This document shows positions 5,684 to 8,222 of a DNA stretch of 8,222 nucleotides, one piece after another (the first letter of the stretch is position 1; every line of letters starts with the position of its first letter). This stretch comes from an uncultured Alistipes sp. (GTDB lineage: Bacteria > Bacteroidota > Bacteroidia > Bacteroidales > Rikenellaceae). The notes under the pieces were generated by a model that saw only the letters and a program-made list of their open reading frames with translations, did no database searches and had not been told where the DNA came from. Both the position numbers and the translations under genes were made by a program. The DNA lies in NCBI GenBank assembly GCA_947174575.1, contig CAMWJM010000044.1, forward strand, positions 1 through 8,222. Direction: 5' to 3'.

Positions 5684-6095
5684 GCTGTTCGAGCGGATCG
5701 GGACATTCGAGCGAATCGGGCATGTCCAGATAGTCTTCGTATTCGCCGTCGGCGTTCTTCTTCGCCCGGCGGATCGGGCCGTCGTCGTCGGACGCAACGC
5801 GGGACGGTACGGCCGCCCTGCGGGATGCGGAAGACAGGGGTTGCGACGCCTCGGAAGAGACTGCGGGCATTGCGATCGGATCGGTGGCCGGGGCGGTTTC
5901 GGCGTCTGCCGGGGTGTCGGTGGTCGAGAAGGTGCGCAGGCCCGAAACCATGGGCACGACCGAGCGGATGAGGTGCGAGACGCCGGGTTCGTCGTCCCAG
6001 ATCATCGAGCGGTAGTTGCCGCGTCCGAGGATCGTCAGCACGATGGTGCCGAGGACTGCGGCGGAGAAGAGCATTCCGAGAAGTTTCTTAATCAT
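5673..6095 (-). CDS. Single-pass membrane protein of unknown function, last gene of the S41 protease operon
   Basis: I do not recognise this 140-residue protein. Residues 5-24 form one hydrophobic segment after a Lys-containing start (MIKKLLG), read as a signal anchor. There is no lipobox Cys. The rest is low in hydrophobic residues: a conserved-looking stretch at 26-56, an Ala/Pro/Thr-rich, probably disordered region at 57-100, a small basic patch (108-113), and an acidic, Pro-containing tail (118-138) with one Cys at 131. Its ATG overlaps the stop codon of the S41 protease gene (ATGATTAA, 6095-6088), so the two are very likely co-transcribed and translationally coupled. Its 3' end overlaps the convergent sigma-factor gene by 11 bp. 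The tail codons extend well past the overlap and the frame is clean, so I treat it as a real gene; any role as a protease partner is a guess. Confidence 0.7.
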   Translation of the reverse strand: MIKKLLGMLFSAAVLGTIVLTILGRGNYRSMIWDDEPGVSHLIRSVVPMVSGLRTFSTTDTPADAETAPATDPIAMPAVSSEASQPLSSASRRAAVPSRVASDDDGPIRRAKKNADGEYEDYLDMPDSLECPDPLEQLNK

Positions 6096-7725
6096 CGTTT
6101 CGGGGGGCGTTTAAGACTCCGAGGGCACGCACGACGACGTTGTCCACCGGATAGATGTTGGCATAGAAACCCGTATCTTCGAGCTGCGTGTTGCGGCCGA
6201 TGTAGGCTTTGAGCTGCGCTTCGATGAGCCGGCGCGAACGGGCGATGTCGGCTGGGCGCGGCTTTACGCCCTTGCGGGCCGCGTAGCGGATGAAATCGTC
6301 GACCAGCCGCTTGTCGCCGTCGAGCAGCGCATGCAGCTCGTCGAGGTTCGTCACGGCGTTGAGCGCCTGGCGGTGCCGGTCGGCATATTCGATCGTGTAG
6401 CGGTAGAGGATGTTGCGGCCCACGACTTCGACGAAATATTTCGTCACGTCGGTCGTGTCGGCCGGTACGAAGATGTCGGGCATGATGCCTCCGCCGCCGT
6501 AGACCGTCTTGCCGCCCGGCGTGGTGAAGCGCAGCGAGTCGGCGAAACGGATGCTGTCGGCCGAGAAGAATTCGTTGTTGCGGAAGCGGTTGGCGAGGTC
6601 TTCCTCGTAGCTGCGGTCGTCGCCGATGGTGTAGGGTTTCTGGATCGAGCGGCCCGTGGGCGTGTAGTAGCGCGCCGTGGTGAGCCGCAGGGCCGAACCG
6701 TCGGGGAACGGAATCTGTTGCTGCACCAGTCCCTTGCCGAACGAGCGGCGCCCGATGATCGTGCCTCGGTCGTTGTCCTGCAGGGCACCGGCCAGAATCT
6801 CGCTCGACGAAGCGCTGCTCTCGTCGATCAGCACGGCGACCTCCATATCCTGCGCCATGCCCGTGCCGTCGGCATATTGGCGCATCTGTTCGTGGTTGCG
6901 GTCTTCGGTGTAGACGATCAACTGGTCGGCGTGCAGGAACTCGTTGGCCACGGCGATCGCCTGGTCGAGGAAGCCGCCCGAGTTGCCCCGCAGATCGAAG
7001 ATGATCCGATCGACGCCCTCGGCCCGCAGTGCGGCCAGCGCCTTGCGGAACTCGGCGGAGGTGGTGCGGGCGAACTGCCCCAGCTTGATGTAGCCTGTGG
7101 TGCCGCTGATGCGGAATGCCGCTTCGATGCTCTTGATCGGAATCGTGCCGCGCACGACCTCCACAGGAACCAATCCGTCGATTCCTTGCCGCTGGAGACC
7201 GAGACGTACGGTGGTGCCGCGCGGCCCGCGCAGACGCTTGACGATCCGGTTTTGCGGAATTTTGCGTCCGGCGACCAACGAATCGTCGATCTCGACGATC
7301 CGGTCGCCCGCCTTGATGCCGGCCTTGTCGCTCGGGCCTTGGGAGATGACGTTGAGCACGATCACCGTGTCGGTGGCCATGTTGAAGACCACGCCGATGC
7401 CGTCGAACTCGCCTTTGAGCGGCTCGTTGAGCGCCGCCATTTCCGCCGCGGGGATGTAGATCGAATGGGGGTCGAGTTCCTCGACGAGTCGCGGAATCGC
7501 ATGCTCGGCCAGCGAATCGAGCGAAACGGGGTCGACATAGCGGCTCTCGATGAGCGCGAGCGTCTGCGTGAGTTTGTTCGAAGAAAACGCCGTGTGCAGC
7601 AAGATGTTGCGCAGCTGCGAAGCGGTGTTGCGGCGTCCGACGTGGAAACCCGTCGCGAGGCCTGCTGCGAGCACGGCGGCCAGCAGCAGCGGGAAAAGAA
7701 CGGCGTTTTTCAGATTGCGGGACAT
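6088..7725 (-). CDS. S41 family carboxy-terminal processing protease (CtpA/Prc-like), membrane-anchored
   Basis: This 545-residue protease probably trims or degrades envelope proteins from the periplasmic face of the inner membrane. Residues 8-25 form an N-terminal signal anchor. A PDZ domain (about 100-185) includes GIGVVF and the block GIKAGDRIVEIDD. The S41 catalytic domain (about 205-425) contains DLRGNSGG (244-251), SASSSEILAGAL with nucleophile Ser306, and SFGKGLVQQ with Lys331 and Gln335. The Ser-Lys and Lys-Gln spacings (25 and 4) equal those of B. subtilis CtpB (S309, K334, Q338), so the Ser-Lys-Gln triad is intact. A C-terminal helical region (about 430-545) follows. The sequence reads GTGATG at the start. 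I chose the ATG (7725-7723), which shares its A with the upstream stop codon in a TGATG overlap; starting at the GTG adds one residue. It sits between an outer-membrane protein gene and a small membrane protein gene in a three-gene unit. Confidence 0.95.
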   Translation of the reverse strand: MSRNLKNAVLFPLLLAAVLAAGLATGFHVGRRNTASQLRNILLHTAFSSNKLTQTLALIESRYVDPVSLDSLAEHAIPRLVEELDPHSIYIPAAEMAALNEPLKGEFDGIGVVFNMATDTVIVLNVISQGPSDKAGIKAGDRIVEIDDSLVAGRKIPQNRIVKRLRGPRGTTVRLGLQRQGIDGLVPVEVVRGTIPIKSIEAAFRISGTTGYIKLGQFARTTSAEFRKALAALRAEGVDRIIFDLRGNSGGFLDQAIAVANEFLHADQLIVYTEDRNHEQMRQYADGTGMAQDMEVAVLIDESSASSSEILAGALQDNDRGTIIGRRSFGKGLVQQQIPFPDGSALRLTTARYYTPTGRSIQKPYTIGDDRSYEEDLANRFRNNEFFSADSIRFADSLRFTTPGGKTVYGGGGIMPDIFVPADTTDVTKYFVEVVGRNILYRYTIEYADRHRQALNAVTNLDELHALLDGDKRLVDDFIRYAARKGVKPRPADIARSRRLIEAQLKAYIGRNTQLEDTGFYANIYPVDNVVVRALGVLNAPRNDD

Positions 7726-8222
7726 CACTTATTCTTGAATGTGTAGGCCAGACCGACGCTCAGCAGCGTCTTGGTCTGCACGTCGACGTTCTGGGCGCGG
7801 TTGTAGTACAGCTCGAAGTTCAACGTCGTGGATAAGTATTTCGTGGCCTTGATGTCGATCGTGTTCGTCCAGCGCACGGTGGGGTGGATCGGCAGGTTGG
7901 GCTTGTCGGAGAGTTCATGCCCCACCGTGGGGTTGTCCTTGTCGTTCCATGCGTCGAGCGCGTGCAGGTAGTCGGAGTATTTCGAAATCTTGTTCCGCTG
8001 GCCGATGTCGGTGATCCAACCGTAGAACGAGAAGATCGAGGTGCGGTAGCGCAGGATGCCTTTCTTGCCGAACGTGCGGTCGAAATCGATCTGCACCGAG
8101 GAACCGCCCTCGTATTTCGAGGTCTTGTCCGGCCCCGAAAGACCGTAGATCTGCCACCCCGGTTTCTTGTCCCAGACATTTTCGCGGATCTGTCCGCTCT
8201 CCACGAAGACGGCGCTCAAGGC
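7725..8222 (-). CDS. DUF3078-like outer-membrane beta-barrel protein, C-terminal part, 5' end outside window
   Basis: The reading frame is open to the right edge, and 165 residues of C-terminal sequence are visible. It shows alternating polar/hydrophobic strands typical of an outer-membrane barrel, such as GSSVQIDFDRTF, ILRYRTSIFSFYGW, TIDIKATKYLSTTLNFELYY, and a final strand TLLSVGLAYTF just before the end. The overall pattern (lipid-exposed aromatic residues, Asp/Asn-rich turns, TKYLSTTLNFEL near the end) resembles the C-terminus of DUF3078 proteins of Bacteroidota, whose function is not established. The TTG at 8219-8217 could be read as a start but is inside a continuing frame (an Ala codon precedes it). 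Its TGA overlaps the S41 ATG by one base, indicating co-translation. The barrel call is firm; the exact family is from memory and moderately secure. Confidence 0.75.
   Translation of the reverse strand, partial: ALSAVFVESGQIRENVWDKKPGWQIYGLSGPDKTSKYEGGSSVQIDFDRTFGKKGILRYRTSIFSFYGWITDIGQRNKISKYSDYLHALDAWNDKDNPTVGHELSDKPNLPIHPTVRWTNTIDIKATKYLSTTLNFELYYNRAQNVDVQTKTLLSVGLAYTFKNK

Noticed and set aside
6331..7746. 471-codon open frame on the plus strand opposite the S41 protease gene
   Set aside because: It mirrors the codon pattern of the protease gene, is dominated by Val, Arg, Asp and Gly, and shows no recognisable domain, whereas the minus-strand gene has a complete catalytic triad.
1..8222. 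Mobile elements, CRISPR arrays, tRNA or rRNA genes, attachment sites
   Set aside because: No transposase or integrase genes, regularly spaced direct repeats, cloverleaf sequences or target-site duplications were seen. The region looks like ordinary chromosomal backbone.

Overview
The window looks like a chromosomal segment from a GC-rich member of the Bacteroidota, most likely an Alistipes-like Rikenellaceae. This is inferred from three things. Gene starts lack Shine-Dalgarno sequences and have A-rich leaders. Intergenic regions carry Bacteroidota-type promoters, with a TAnnTTTG -7 box and a TTG-containing -33 box. The gene families also fit: a lipoprotein joining an OmpA-like domain to TPR repeats, and a DUF3078-like outer-membrane protein. 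There are no rRNA or tRNA genes, insertion sequences, CRISPR arrays or prophage genes, and coding density is high.

Left part, plus strand. The 3' half of pnp (polynucleotide phosphorylase: second RNase PH core, KH and S1 domains) enters from the left edge. A 195-bp gap with a good promoter leads to a 576-aa lipoprotein with an OmpA-like domain and C-terminal TPR repeats, closed by a strong intrinsic terminator. Next comes a single-gene unit, deoC (deoxyribose-phosphate aldolase), with its own promoter and a long terminator hairpin.

Middle part, plus strand. Three closely spaced genes form a probable operon (4319-5683). They encode a membrane-anchored 2[4Fe-4S] ferredoxin-like protein, a small His-rich protein with two membrane segments, and an ECF-type RNA polymerase sigma factor whose start overlaps the previous gene by 20 bp. 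The ferredoxin-like protein and the small protein share an ungapped membrane motif, YW-x3-GL-x4-H-x-LF. No conventional anti-sigma gene is adjacent. The three may form a redox- or metal-responsive membrane signalling unit. This is the most interesting part of the window and is inference.

Right part, minus strand. Three genes with overlapping ends, read from the right edge inward, form a second probable operon: a DUF3078-like outer-membrane protein (5' end outside the window), an S41 carboxy-terminal processing protease with an intact Ser-Lys-Gln triad, and a 140-aa single-pass membrane protein of unknown function. The last of these converges on the sigma gene, and their 3' ends overlap by 11 bp.
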